34,911 nucleotides of DNA from an uncultured Clostridia bacterium (GCA_947624835.1 CANQLX010000014.1:1-34911); one strand, 5' to 3'; counted from the first letter of the stretch, positions 1 through 8,706 are shown. The notes: a model not told the origin generated them from the letters alone. Program-made: numbers and translations.

Positions 1-1
1 C

Positions 2-42
2 AAAACGCAGAATCCCGCTTATATTCCTGCAAGATTCTGCGT
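2..42 (-). terminator. Intrinsic terminator of the efp / zinc-ribbon operon
   Basis: A perfect 10-bp inverted repeat (5-14 with 33-42, arms ACGCAGAATC / GATTCTGCGT) lies 12 bp after the stop of the zinc-ribbon gene. Read on the minus strand it is followed by TTTTG, so it fits a rho-independent terminator for the leftward operon. The loop is 18 nt and the U-run is short. Confidence 0.75.
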
Positions 43-53
43 GTTCACCAAAT

Positions 54-476
54 TTATTCTTCCTCTTCGCTTTCGTCGAGCTCGTCCTCATTATAATCGA
101 ACTCAAGGATTTCATGACACTCCGGACATTTTATAACACCGTCATTGAGTGCATCCTCATTTATATAGGTAACCCTGCCGCAATTCGGACAGGTAACCTC
201 ATAAGCCATATCCTGACCGTCTGAATCACTGTATGTAAGGTCATCTGTAAAATCCTCATCATAAAGCAGATCCTCAACCCCCGACAAATCCTCGCTTATT
301 CCGTCAACCTGATCGCACACATCATCATAACACTGCTCAAGCTCTCTTACCTCATCTGCCATATCAGAAAGAAGCTCGGCAATAAGTTTAAAAACTTTGG
401 TCTGCTTATCGGTAGGATCAAGCTCAAGACCGTCAATAAGACCCTTAATATAAGCTGCTTTTTCGCTAAGCTGCAT
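54..476 (-). CDS. CD1247-type zinc-ribbon protein
   Basis: Small acidic protein of about 140 residues. The N-terminal ~70 residues form a predicted helical, coiled-coil-like domain (begins MQLSEKAAYIKGLIDG). It is followed by an Asp-rich linker, a four-Cys zinc ribbon (CPNCG then CPEC, about residues 96-120) and a very acidic tail ending in EEEE. The family is known in Clostridia as CD1247 N-terminal domain proteins and its role is unknown. I chose the second ATG: GGAGG sits 8 nt before it but only 2 nt before the ATG at 482. It lies 24 bp after efp and ends at the 2-42 terminator, so it is co-transcribed with efp. The ribbon suggests contact with nucleic acid or protein, which is inference only. 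Confidence 0.82.
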   Translation of the reverse strand: MQLSEKAAYIKGLIDGLELDPTDKQTKVFKLIAELLSDMADEVRELEQCYDDVCDQVDGISEDLSGVEDLLYDEDFTDDLTYSDSDGQDMAYEVTCPNCGRVTYINEDALNDGVIKCPECHEILEFDYNEDELDESEEEE

Positions 477-500
477 TTTCATTACCTCCGGTACAAAAAC

Positions 501-1061
501 TTACTGTGCTCTTGACATATATTCGCCTGTTCTTGTATCAATCTGAATTTTATCTCCCTCATTTATAAAAATCGGAACCTTTATTTCAGCACCTGTTTCA
601 AGTGTAGCAGGCTTTGTAACGTTTGTAGCCGTATCACCCTTAACACCCGGCTCAGTCTGTGTAACCTCAAGAACAACGAATGTCGGAGGTTCAACACCGA
701 AAACGCTGCCCTTATACGACATAATCTTGCATACCATATTTTCTTTCACAAACTTGAAGTTATCTCCGAGAACGCTCGCATTGATGGGTGTCTGCTCATA
801 GGTTTCATTATCCATGAAGTAATACAGCTCACCGTCGTTGTAGATATATTCCATATCCTTTCTCTCAATAAAAGCGGTCGGATATTTATCGTTAGGGTTG
901 AAAGTTTTTTCAACCACTGCACCTGTAATTACGTTTTTAATTTTTGTGCGTACAAAAGCCGCACCCTTTCCGGGCTTAACGTGTTGGAACTCTACTATAG
1001 TTACCACCTGTCCGTCCATCTCAAATGTAACGCCGTTTCTGAAATCGCCTGCTGTAATCAT
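501..1061 (-). CDS. efp: Elongation factor P
   Basis: Full-length EF-P (186 aa, the usual size). It has the KOW-like domain I at the N-terminus (starts [18 protein letters not shown]), the central OB domain, and the C-terminal OB domain ending in the family signature region around [15 protein letters not shown]. It enters the ribosomal E site and rescues ribosomes stalled on consecutive prolines. The loop tip ([12 protein letters not shown]) has Lys at the position modified in many bacteria. Whether it is modified here cannot be read from sequence, and no modification gene is nearby. The start has AGGAGG 7 nt upstream, and a clear promoter lies at 1140-1168. Confidence 0.97.
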   Translation of the reverse strand: MITAGDFRNGVTFEMDGQVVTIVEFQHVKPGKGAAFVRTKIKNVITGAVVEKTFNPNDKYPTAFIERKDMEYIYNDGELYYFMDNETYEQTPINASVLGDNFKFVKENMVCKIMSYKGSVFGVEPPTFVVLEVTQTEPGVKGDTATNVTKPATLETGAEIKVPIFINEGDKIQIDTRTGEYMSRAQ

Positions 1062-1139
1062 TTAAAATCCTCCTAAATAATTTTTATACAAAATACAACC
1101 CCGTAAACTGCGGGATAAATCAGCAAATACGCTTTGTTA

Positions 1140-1168
1140 ATTATACTATACATATCGGAAAATTGCAA
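1140..1168 (-). promoter_or_regulatory. Sigma-A promoter for efp
   Basis: On the minus strand TTGCAA and TATAAT are separated by exactly 17 bp. The start of transcription would fall near 1133, giving a leader of about 70 nt with one small CCCG/CGGG hairpin before the efp ribosome binding site. Confidence 0.7.
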
Positions 1169-1233
1169 GTTTTTTAATTATTTTCTCCCCAAAAAAGCCA
1201 AAAGCACCATATTACTCACTGTATCGACAGAAA

Positions 1234-2619
1234 TTATACCTCTGCCTTTGTGGGTACACTGTGATTCTTCACTATAAGAACCTTGGATATTCTCCTGCTT
1301 TCTACCTCCTGAACCGTAAACCGTGTACCGTTTATAACAACCGAGGGATGCTCTCCGTCCTTTGGTATATGTCCCATCCTGTCAAGCATTATTCCTGCAA
1401 GTGTATCGTTATCATCATCCTCAAAGGATATACCGGTAAGCTCGGTTATTTCATCTAGAGCCGTTGCACCGTCAACAGTAAAGCTGTATTCGTTAAGCTG
1501 CTTTATCTCATCATCCTCATTATCATACTCATCCTGTATATTTCCCACAATAGATTCAATAAGATCTTCCATTGTGATAATTCCGCCTGTTCCGCCAAAT
1601 TCATCCACAACAACCGCTATCTGTGTTTTATGAGCAGTCATATATTCAAACATCTCACTGCATCTTTTCGACTGCGGAACAAATACAGCAGGCTTTATAA
1701 TATTCTCCCCTATCTCGCCTTTGGGAGGATTTGTATTTACAAATTTAAGCAGATCCTTTACATATATTATTCCTACAATGTCGTCAATATCTTCATTATA
1801 AACCGGTATTCTTGAGCGTCCGCTTTCTATTGCCATCCCTGCAATATCAGCAATTCCTGCATTCCTTTTGACTGCTACGACATCCTTTCTGTGGGTCATG
1901 ATTTCTCCTACCGTCGTATCGTCAAAGTCAAAGACATTTTCTATCATATCTTTGGTATTTCCCTCGATAGAGCCGTTTTCCTCACCCTTATCAACCATAA
2001 GAAGTATTTCCTCTTCCGTTTGCTGATTTGATATTTTTTTCGTATTATATCTTAACAATCTGACAATAATATTTGAAAGAAGACAGGAAATTCCGACAAT
2101 CGGCTGAAATATTAAGGACGCAATCGTAAACGACCCGGAAAAACGCAGTACCGCAGCATCGGGTTTTCTTTCGCCTATTTTTCCCGGCAAAAAAATTCCG
2201 AAGCATAAAAATATTATACATGGAATAAAAAACAATGCAGCAGCGGAAAACCAAATGCCGACAGTTGTATTCACAAAAACATCCGACAGCCATATTCCGA
2301 GCACAGGCATAAACGAATACTCGCAAATCATCACAACTGCGGCTAAACAGACCGCACAGCTCGCCTTGGCAAAGGAACAGTATTTTTCACTGTTCTCAAG
2401 TATTCTTAAAGCTCTTCCTGCACTGCGGGAATTATCCTCTTCTGCTTTTTTCTTTATTATTCCTGCAGATGCCGCAGATATTGCACCACAAAAATAAGAA
2501 AGAAAAAAACTCAGCACAAAGAGAAACAAAATAACCGAAACCGCTGCCGCAATATTTCCGGAACCGAATGGAGCAAACATTAGAATATCTGAATAATTAC
2601 CGTCGGAATCACCCGCCAT
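1234..2619 (-). CDS. CNNM/CorC-family (hemolysin C-like) membrane protein
   Basis: About 461 aa. An N-terminal DUF21 (CNNM) membrane domain has four hydrophobic segments in the first ~190 residues. A CBS pair follows (from about VGEIMTHRKDVVAV to VVVDEFGGTGGIITMEDLIE), then a C-terminal CorC_HlyC domain (from EYSFTVDGATALDEI). Members act in Mg2+ or other divalent-cation efflux and homeostasis, with the CBS pair sensing nucleotides. The hemolysin label is historical. Start: the first ATG (2640) has no Shine-Dalgarno, while the ATG at 2619 has AGAGGTG about 9 nt upstream, so I prefer it. The gene has its own promoter at 2658-2686 and is followed on the same strand by efp. Confidence 0.9.
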   Translation of the reverse strand: MAGDSDGNYSDILMFAPFGSGNIAAAVSVILFLFVLSFFLSYFCGAISAASAGIIKKKAEEDNSRSAGRALRILENSEKYCSFAKASCAVCLAAVVMICEYSFMPVLGIWLSDVFVNTTVGIWFSAAALFFIPCIIFLCFGIFLPGKIGERKPDAAVLRFSGSFTIASLIFQPIVGISCLLSNIIVRLLRYNTKKISNQQTEEEILLMVDKGEENGSIEGNTKDMIENVFDFDDTTVGEIMTHRKDVVAVKRNAGIADIAGMAIESGRSRIPVYNEDIDDIVGIIYVKDLLKFVNTNPPKGEIGENIIKPAVFVPQSKRCSEMFEYMTAHKTQIAVVVDEFGGTGGIITMEDLIESIVGNIQDEYDNEDDEIKQLNEYSFTVDGATALDEITELTGISFEDDDNDTLAGIMLDRMGHIPKDGEHPSVVINGTRFTVQEVESRRISKVLIVKNHSVPTKAEV

Positions 2620-2657
2620 AAAATTATACACCTCTGACATTTTAATCTATAATATAA

Positions 2658-2686
2658 ATAATACGGGAAAGGTACGATATTGTCAA
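2658..2686 (-). promoter_or_regulatory. Sigma-A promoter for the CNNM gene
   Basis: TTGACA and TATTAT on the minus strand with a 17-bp spacer. It lies in the divergent gap with the M14 peptidase gene. Confidence 0.72.
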
Positions 2687-2817
2687 TCGGCAATATAACA
2701 CATATTTTATCCCTCAAAAAAAATATTGTAGGCATTTTATTATGACAGATTAATCCGAACTGTTGATATATTATTATTTAAACCCGTGATAACACGGATA
2801 ACGAAAGGAGATAACAA

Positions 2818-3723
2818 ATGTTTGAAAAAGCCTTACTGAAAATACCCTGTGACAGAAAGACAAGGGAAGCCCTTATAGGTGGACTGCTGATTGATTACGG
2901 CTTCATTTCCCGTGATACAATCGGTGAAAGCCGATGTTCAAGACCTATAGATATGCTCTGTATAGGAAACAGAGAAAAACAGGTTCTCCTGGCAGGGGCA
3001 TTTCACGGAATGGAATGGCTGACCTCCTCACTGCTCCTTCGCTTTTTTAATGACATATGCTCCGCCGTAAAAAACGGGGAATCTATCTGCGGTGTGCGTG
3101 TAGGAACATTTCTCAACATGAGGGGGTTGGCTATGGTGCCATGCATAAATCCGGACGGAGTGGAAATCCAAATTAACGGAGCAAAGTCAGCAGGAACTTA
3201 TGAAGAACTGGTAAATAAGGCGAGCGGCGGAAATACCTCAGGCTGGCAGTCCAATGCAGCAGGAGTAGATATCAACCATAATTTCTCGGCAAACTGGGAA
3301 AGTCTTCACCAAATGGAAATTGATAACGGTATAAGCTCTCCGTCACCGACAAGATACGGAGGAGAATATCCTGAAAGTGAACCGGAAAGCAGAAGTATCG
3401 CTTCATATTGCCGTGCCGGAAATATAACGCATGCCCTTGCATTTCACAGTCAGGGGGAAGAAATTTATTGGAACTTCGGAGATTATAATGATGAGGATGC
3501 ACATAAAATGGCTCAAGCACTCTCCGGAGTCAGCGGATATCAGATAAGCGAGCCTGAAGGACTTGCTGTCGGAGGAGGCTTCAAGGACTGGTTTGTTGAA
3601 AAATTCCGCCGTCCCGCCTTTACCGTGGAAATAGGTAAGGGCAAAAATCCGCTCCCGATAGACGATATTGATAGTATTTACGAAAAAATAAAGGAAATGC
3701 TTGTTCTTTCCCTTGTATTATGA
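2818..3723 (+). CDS. M14 family zinc carboxypeptidase, cytoplasmic
   Basis: 301 aa. Zinc ligands are visible as HxxE at His63/Glu66 (AFHGMEW) and His210 (FHSQGEE). The catalytic Glu is Glu271 (FTVEIGKG). The substrate region PCINPDGVEI is also present. This matches M14 enzymes of the gamma-D-glutamyl-diaminopimelate endopeptidase type, which cut muropeptides. No signal peptide is seen, so a role inside the cell, for example in recycling wall peptides, is likely (inference). The usual Asn-Arg pair that binds the substrate carboxylate reads Asn-His here (VDINHNF), so peptide specificity may differ. AAGGAGA lies 7 nt before the ATG. A small CCGTG/CACGG hairpin (2784-2797) lies in the leader. Confidence 0.88.
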   Translation: MFEKALLKIPCDRKTREALIGGLLIDYGFISRDTIGESRCSRPIDMLCIGNREKQVLLAGAFHGMEWLTSSLLLRFFNDICSAVKNGESICGVRVGTFLNMRGLAMVPCINPDGVEIQINGAKSAGTYEELVNKASGGNTSGWQSNAAGVDINHNFSANWESLHQMEIDNGISSPSPTRYGGEYPESEPESRSIASYCRAGNITHALAFHSQGEEIYWNFGDYNDEDAHKMAQALSGVSGYQISEPEGLAVGGGFKDWFVEKFRRPAFTVEIGKGKNPLPIDDIDSIYEKIKEMLVLSLVL

Positions 3724-3764
3724 TGTACAGTTTATTGAATGATTAAATGTTTGATAAATGATTA

Positions 3765-3793
3765 TTGAAAAAAGGGAGTGAATATGATATTAT
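3765..3793 (+). promoter_or_regulatory. Extended -10 promoter for the lipoprotein pair
   Basis: TTGAAA, 17 bp, TATTAT, with TG just before the -10 (TGaTATTAT). It lies between the M14 gene and the first lipoprotein, so the lipoproteins can be expressed independently of the peptidase. Confidence 0.68.
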
Positions 3794-3824
3794 AGGAATA
3801 CAAAACAGAGGAGGTTGAATATAA

Positions 3825-4616
3825 ATGTTTAAACGTGTAAATAAGGTACTCTTTGCCGTTGCTTTGTGTCCGATTATCCTTGCGGGCGGCTGTGCTTTTA
3901 ACAATAATAAACCGGAAAGCACCGACAAAGAATCTTCTGTATCCGTACAAAGTGAAGAGAGCGTATCCGATACCGAATCTTCGGTCAATGCTGATGACAG
4001 CAAAAATACAGATGAATACAGCAGCGATTCTCCATCCGATCCGGAATCACAGGACTCTGCCGTAGATAACTCCGGTGACAAAAGTGCATCAGACGATGAA
4101 TACTCATATGAAGATACACCCGATGAATCTTCGGCAGCACAGGTAAGCTTTGACGGGTATCAGTTTGATGACGAACAGATTATTAGCGATTATCACACTG
4201 CTACAGTCTATACGTCAAATGATACCTTCAATGAAATCTTTGCAGAAAATTCTCTTGATATGGAATATAACAGTGAACAGCAGGAAGCTGCAACAAGCAG
4301 TGAAATAAATCAGATTAACTCTTCATATTCCGAAAAGTGGAAAGAAAAGGTAAAACAAATATTTAATGAGCTTGACAGTATGCTGCAGGATATGCCGGAG
4401 GAGCATGAAAAGCTTGTTAAGTCACAGGATGAATGGACTAACAGTCTCGAAGATGCAGAAAGCAGCTTCTACTCCGAGGCAAGTGAAGGAGGAACGGAAG
4501 GATTAATTGCAGCCGGAACTGCAGTCATGAATTATTATAAGGGCAGGGCAGCTATTTTGCTTGAACAGATATATGAATTGAACGGAGAAATCGATCTCAG
4601 TCAGTACGGTCTTTGA
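3825..4616 (+). CDS. Lipoprotein with LprI-like C-terminal domain
   Basis: 263 aa. A lipoprotein signal with lipobox LAGGC at about residues 19-23 is followed by a ~90-residue Ser/Asp/Glu-rich spacer typical of wall-spanning lipoproteins. The C-terminal ~110 residues follow the LprI/DUF1311 pattern: two helices, then LVKSQDEWTNSLEDAESS, then GGTEG, then YYKGRAAILLEQI. LprI of mycobacteria is a lysozyme inhibitor. The Cys pairs of that family are absent here, so the match is by pattern only and the inhibitor role is a guess. The ribosome binding site GAGGAGG is 10 nt upstream. It pairs with the next lipoprotein, 15 bp downstream. Confidence 0.8.
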   Translation: MFKRVNKVLFAVALCPIILAGGCAFNNNKPESTDKESSVSVQSEESVSDTESSVNADDSKNTDEYSSDSPSDPESQDSAVDNSGDKSASDDEYSYEDTPDESSAAQVSFDGYQFDDEQIISDYHTATVYTSNDTFNEIFAENSLDMEYNSEQQEAATSSEINQINSSYSEKWKEKVKQIFNELDSMLQDMPEEHEKLVKSQDEWTNSLEDAESSFYSEASEGGTEGLIAAGTAVMNYYKGRAAILLEQIYELNGEIDLSQYGL

Positions 4617-4631
4617 TATCAGGAGAACAGT

Positions 4632-5129
4632 ATGAAAATAACCAAATATATAAGAGCCATATCAGCAGCATTTATGTTGTGTTTCATCATAACTGCTATA
4701 TCCGCCTGCTCATTTAACAGCAGTATCAGTATAGGTAACTATGTTTCCGATGTAAACAATAATGTACAGCAGGCCGTAAGCCTTACGAGAGAATTACGTA
4801 AAATTAAAGAGGATATTGATACGAGAAGTCCTGACGATGCAAAACAATATACCGAATTGCTCGACAAGCTGTCGGAACTATATACTAATCTTCTAAAAAT
4901 GGATGCTCCTGAAAGATATACCGATATAGATTCAGAACTTAAAACAAATTCCGAGAAAGCTCTGTCAAAGATATCTCAACTCAGGAGTCTTGTGACAGCA
5001 TCACAGAATACGGGTGATGATTCTTTCTACAGACAAGACAGTGAATCCGTAATAGGGGAATATGAGGAAGCATATAATACCATTGTAGATCTATCGGCAC
5101 AAGCACATACACGATTTAGAAACGACTGA
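4632..5129 (+). CDS. Small lipoprotein, helical, unknown function
   Basis: 165 aa. Lipoprotein signal peptide with lipobox ISAC at about residues 23-26. The mature part is charged and mostly predicted helical (VQQAVSLTRELRKIKEDID, then LLDKLSELYTNLLKMDAPERY). I do not recognise a named family. The AxPxRYxxxxxxL pattern resembles small extracellular four-helix domains found in other Firmicutes lipoproteins. AGGAGA lies 6 nt upstream. Same transcript as the preceding lipoprotein, ending at the 5139-5176 terminator. Confidence 0.75.
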   Translation: MKITKYIRAISAAFMLCFIITAISACSFNSSISIGNYVSDVNNNVQQAVSLTRELRKIKEDIDTRSPDDAKQYTELLDKLSELYTNLLKMDAPERYTDIDSELKTNSEKALSKISQLRSLVTASQNTGDDSFYRQDSESVIGEYEEAYNTIVDLSAQAHTRFRND

Positions 5130-5138
5130 TTAAACAAT

Positions 5139-5176
5139 AAAAAGCGGAGGACAGATTACAAACTGTCTCCGCTTTT
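5139..5176. terminator. Bidirectional terminator between lipoprotein gene and yebC
   Basis: Stem AAAAGCGGAG(G)ACAG pairing with CTGTCTCCGCTTTT, one bulged G, 8-nt loop. It has a T-run on the plus side and an A-run before it that becomes a U-run on the minus strand. It lies between two convergent genes and can serve both. Confidence 0.88.
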
Positions 5177-5202
5177 TTACTTATCTTATACTGTTTTGAC
5201 CA

Positions 5203-5946
5203 TTATTCATCGGTTTCAGGCATATCCCAGTTATGATATACATTCTGAACATCGTCATTGTCATCCAGTATATCAAGAAGCTTCTGCATCTTGACAGCAG
5301 CCTCATCATCATCTATCTTTGTGTAGGTCGAGGGTATCATTGATACATCCGCAGAAACAAACTCATATCCCTTTTCGGAAAGTGCCTCCATAACTGTTCC
5401 GAAATCCTCGGGTTCGGTATATATTTCGTATACGTCATCGCTTTCGGCATTAAAATCCGATGCTCCTGCCTCAAGTGCATCCTCCATAACTTTATCCTCA
5501 TCATTATCCTCCTTTTCAATTATCAGCAATCCCTTTTGACTGAACATGAAGGATACACAGCCCTGCGTTCCGAGGTTTCCGCCGAATTTGTCAAAGTAGT
5601 GACGAATATCTCCGGCTGTACGGTTACGGTTATCCGTGAGTGTTTCAACTATAACTGCTATGCCGCACGGACCGTAGCCCTCATATGTTATATTCTCATA
5701 ATTATCTCCGTCTGCACTTCCGGCCGCTTTTTTTATAATACGCTCAATATTATCATTCGGAACATTGTTTGCTTTTGCCTTTGCTATACATTCACGCAAC
5801 TTTGAATTTGATGCCGGATCTGCTCCGCCTCCTTCTCTTACTGCAACAGCAAGCTCCCTTCCTATTTTTGTAAATACCTTTGCCCTCGCACCGTCAGTCT
5901 TTTCCTTTTTTCTCTTTATTGTGCTCCATTTTGAATGTCCTGACAT
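5203..5946 (-). CDS. yebC: YebC/PmpR (TACO1) family protein
   Basis: 247 aa, the usual length. Begins [27 protein letters not shown], the hallmark N-terminus, with the GGAD and acidic motifs of the three-domain family. Long annotated as a transcription regulator, the family is now linked to translation: TACO1 and some bacterial YebC proteins help ribosomes through proline-rich sequences. Strong ribosome binding site AGGAGGAG upstream; promoter at 5982-6010. It ends at the shared terminator. Confidence 0.96.
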   Translation of the reverse strand: MSGHSKWSTIKRKKEKTDGARAKVFTKIGRELAVAVREGGGADPASNSKLRECIAKAKANNVPNDNIERIIKKAAGSADGDNYENITYEGYGPCGIAVIVETLTDNRNRTAGDIRHYFDKFGGNLGTQGCVSFMFSQKGLLIIEKEDNDEDKVMEDALEAGASDFNAESDDVYEIYTEPEDFGTVMEALSEKGYEFVSADVSMIPSTYTKIDDDEAAVKMQKLLDILDDNDDVQNVYHNWDMPETDE

Positions 5947-5981
5947 ATAAAGAACTCCTCCTGTATATAGTTTCGGTTAAT

Positions 5982-6010
5982 ATTCTAACATAAAAAACAT
6001 ATTTTATCAA
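5982..6010 (-). promoter_or_regulatory. Sigma-A promoter for yebC
   Basis: TTGATA, 17 bp, TAGAAT on the minus strand, about 35 bp before the start codon. A TATCG/CGATA mini-palindrome lies upstream near 6027-6038. No good terminator is seen between pyrB and this promoter. Confidence 0.65.
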
Positions 6011-6059
6011 GTGCTTTTAATCAACTATCGACCGATATCTGACCGCAAAGAATGGCTGT

Positions 6060-7133
6060 TCAGATGAGGTTTCTTCCGTCGCAATACCTGCAAAGCAGCA
6101 TATCCCCGCCGACCTCCGTAAATACGGCAGGCAAATACTTCTCACTTTTTGTTATACACCTTGGATTCGAGCATCTGAACGGGTGGGTCGGCATTATTCT
6201 CGGTGCAAATACCCTTTCATCATTTTTAAGCATTGTAAGGATAAGTGCCATTCTCCCGTACATTCCGTAAACCGTCTGTATATAGTACTTTGCTCTTTCA
6301 TCATAGTCAACCTCTACGTCTATTTCATCAACCCTCGGCAAAGGGTGAAGAATTTTCATTGTTTTTTTAGCATATCTCAGCTTTTCCTTATCGAGAACAA
6401 AAACTCCGTTTTGTTTCTGGTACTCCTCCTCACTTGTAAAGCGTTCTCTCTGTATCCTTGTCATATAGAGAACATCAAGCTCCGGCATAGCCTCGGCAAG
6501 ACTCGTTACCTCGGTATAGTCACATTCTGAGGCATTTATAACATCCTTTATATATTGCGGAACGGAAAGCTCCGGAGTTGATATAAGCACAAATCGATTC
6601 TTCTTAAACGTTGACATGGTCTTAATAAGTGAATGTACTGTTCTTCCGTTTTTCAGGTCACCGCAAAGTCCTATGCAGAGATTATCGAGCCTACCCATTT
6701 CATTATAGAGCGTTACGACATCGGTAAGTGTTTGTGTCGGATGGAGATGTCCTCCGTCACCTGCGTTTATTACAGGTACAGGCGAGTACATAGCAGCTGC
6801 CGCTGCCGTTCCCTCACCCGGGTGACGTATTGCTATTATATCCGCATAACCACCTATCACACTTACCGTATCCTTAAGATTTTCTCCCTTAGCCACCGAT
6901 GAGTTTTGCGGATTATCAAAACCTATTATACTTCCTCCAAGACGGAGCATTGCTGTTTGAAAGGACATCTGAGTCCTCGTTGAAGGTTCATAGAAAAGTG
7001 TTGCAAGTATTTTCCCCCTGCATACATCAAGATAATCATCCGGCTTAGCTTTTATATCGTTGGCAAGACTGATAATATCCATAAGCTCCCGATGCGAAAG
7101 ATCTGTCAAGTCCACAACATGTTTATTTTTCAT
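6060..7133 (-). CDS. pyrB: Aspartate carbamoyltransferase fused to a PyrI-type zinc domain
   Basis: 357 aa, about 50 longer than a normal catalytic chain. The first ~308 residues are a standard PyrB, which makes carbamoyl-aspartate in pyrimidine synthesis. They carry the carbamoyl-phosphate loop (FYEPSTRTQMSF), GDGGHLHPTQTLTDV, and the aspartate-site motif LHPLPRVDEI. The last ~40 residues hold Cys321, Cys326, Cys348 and Cys351 in the pattern C-x4-C-x21-C-x2-C, with CSNPRCI and CRYC. This is the zinc-domain signature of the regulatory chain PyrI. The nucleotide-binding allosteric half of PyrI is absent. No pyrI or other pyr gene adjoins it. Ribosome binding site AGAGGAGAG lies upstream. Confidence 0.95.
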   Translation of the reverse strand: MKNKHVVDLTDLSHRELMDIISLANDIKAKPDDYLDVCRGKILATLFYEPSTRTQMSFQTAMLRLGGSIIGFDNPQNSSVAKGENLKDTVSVIGGYADIIAIRHPGEGTAAAAAMYSPVPVINAGDGGHLHPTQTLTDVVTLYNEMGRLDNLCIGLCGDLKNGRTVHSLIKTMSTFKKNRFVLISTPELSVPQYIKDVINASECDYTEVTSLAEAMPELDVLYMTRIQRERFTSEEEYQKQNGVFVLDKEKLRYAKKTMKILHPLPRVDEIDVEVDYDERAKYYIQTVYGMYGRMALILTMLKNDERVFAPRIMPTHPFRCSNPRCITKSEKYLPAVFTEVGGDMLLCRYCDGRNLI

Positions 7134-7160
7134 GTAATTCTCTCCTCTGCCTTATTTTTC

Positions 7161-7189
7161 ATAACAATTACGCTTTATTTTCTCTACAA
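7161..7189 (-). promoter_or_regulatory. Possible promoter for pyrB
   Basis: TTGTAG, 17 bp, TGTTAT on the minus strand. The -10 box is a moderate match. No obvious PyrR-binding leader hairpin or UTP-dependent leader is visible in the short 5' region. Confidence 0.4.
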
Positions 7190-7245
7190 CAATCATTAAA
7201 TTTATGCGGTGTTTATCGACTTTCTTCAAAATACCAATACAGCCG

Positions 7246-7278
7246 AAAATTAAGCCTGCCGAAAACCGACAGGCTTAA
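7246..7278 (-). terminator. Terminator after ftsZ
   Basis: Perfect 9-bp stem TTAAGCCTG / CAGGCTTAA (7250-7258 with 7270-7278), 11-nt loop. On the minus strand it is followed by TTTTCGGC. It starts 4 bp after the ftsZ stop codon, so it closes the division cluster. Confidence 0.78.
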
Positions 7279-7282
7279 GAAA

Positions 7283-8614
7283 TCACTTGTTATTAAAAAG
7301 AGATATTATATCCATATAGGAGTCATCCGAATCACCGTCTGTATCCGGCTTCGGCTGTTGTACAGGACGTGTCTGCTGTGCGGGTGCCGATGTATTGGCA
7401 TTTGGATACGCAGCGGCATTAGGATATGTTGTATTTGCATTTGGATACATCTGACCTTGCTGAGCGGACTGACTCGGCTGCGGCTGCGGAGCAAAAGGAT
7501 TATAACCCGGCTGCGGTTTGGGCTGCTGAGCCGTCTTATCCTGCGGTCTTGTCACTGCACCGAAACGTGAAGGCTCAGTTCTTACAGCAGGACTGCCATA
7601 CTGGAACTGTGAGACAGGCTTTTTGTCATCTTTTTTTCCCATGGGAGCATAACTGTCAGTAGTCGGGAAACCTGTAGCAATAACAATAACGCTGATTGCA
7701 TCCTCCATCTCATCATCGAGAGCTGCACCCCAGATAATTATAGCATTCTCATCCGCCTGCTCGGAAATCATTGTTGAAGCTTCCTGAATCTCATCAAGAC
7801 CGATATCGGGCGAAGCCTTAATATTAACAATAAGCCCTTTTGCACCCTGGATAGATGTTCCGAGGAGCGGACTGGAAATAGCATTCTGAGCTGCTATCTT
7901 AGCCTTATCCTTACCTGTAGCAACACCGACACCCATAAGTGCATAGCCTGCATCCTTCATAACAGAGGTAACATCTGCAAAATCAAGATTAACAAGACCC
8001 GGAATTACAATAAGGTCGGTTATACTCTGTACGCCCTGACGAAGCACATCATCTGCTGCAAAGAAAGCATTCTGAAGCGTAATCTTTTCTTCACTTATAT
8101 GCTTAAGTCTTTCGTTAGGAATAACAATGAGGGAGTCCACATGCTGCTTGAGCTTTGAAATACCGCCTTCAGCCTGTTCCATTCTGCGTTTGCCCTCGAA
8201 GAGGAACGGTGTTGTTACTATTCCGACGGTAAGTATTCCCAATTCTTTGGCAACCTCAGCGACAACAGGAGCCGCGCCTGTACCGGTACCGCCGCCCATT
8301 CCCGCAGTTATGAATACCATATCCGTACCCTTAAGGATCTCTGCAATCTGATCCTTACTTTCCTCGGCTGCCTTCTCTCCAACCTCAGGCTTGGAACCTG
8401 CACCCTTTCCGTGGGTAATCTTTTCACCGATCTGCATTTTCTGAGTTGCCTTTGAGCGGTTCAGTGCCTGGCTGTCTGTGTTTATTGAAATAAACTCAAC
8501 ACCGGTCACATAATCCACCATTCGGTCGATAGCGTTTCCGCCGCCTCCTCCTACACCAACAACTTTAATGTTGACAATATTGTCGATCTCGTTATTTTCA
8601 AATTCGTAAGGCAT
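7283..8614 (-). CDS. ftsZ: Cell division protein FtsZ
   Basis: 443 aa. Tubulin-like GTPase that forms the Z ring. It has GGGGNAIDR near residue 23, the tubulin signature GGGTGTG at 107-113, and the T7 loop NLDFADV near 208-214 that completes the neighbour's GTP site. Residues ~320-425 form a long Gln/Pro/Asn-rich disordered linker with repeated [15 protein letters not shown] words. The C-terminal peptide reads [14 protein letters not shown], unlike the usual D-IP-FLR-type tail. Ribosome binding site GGGAG is upstream. The 208-bp gap to ftsQ holds a promoter, so ftsZ can be transcribed apart from the rest of the cluster. Confidence 0.98.
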   Translation of the reverse strand: MPYEFENNEIDNIVNIKVVGVGGGGGNAIDRMVDYVTGVEFISINTDSQALNRSKATQKMQIGEKITHGKGAGSKPEVGEKAAEESKDQIAEILKGTDMVFITAGMGGGTGTGAAPVVAEVAKELGILTVGIVTTPFLFEGKRRMEQAEGGISKLKQHVDSLIVIPNERLKHISEEKITLQNAFFAADDVLRQGVQSITDLIVIPGLVNLDFADVTSVMKDAGYALMGVGVATGKDKAKIAAQNAISSPLLGTSIQGAKGLIVNIKASPDIGLDEIQEASTMISEQADENAIIIWGAALDDEMEDAISVIVIATGFPTTDSYAPMGKKDDKKPVSQFQYGSPAVRTEPSRFGAVTRPQDKTAQQPKPQPGYNPFAPQPQPSQSAQQGQMYPNANTTYPNAAAYPNANTSAPAQQTRPVQQPKPDTDGDSDDSYMDIISLFNNK

Positions 8615-8706
8615 TTATTATGCTCCCTTCAAATTAATATCCGCATATAATTGCAAAAAGACAAACAGGGCAACATAACCCTTATAATTTTTTACAACTA
8701 CATACT

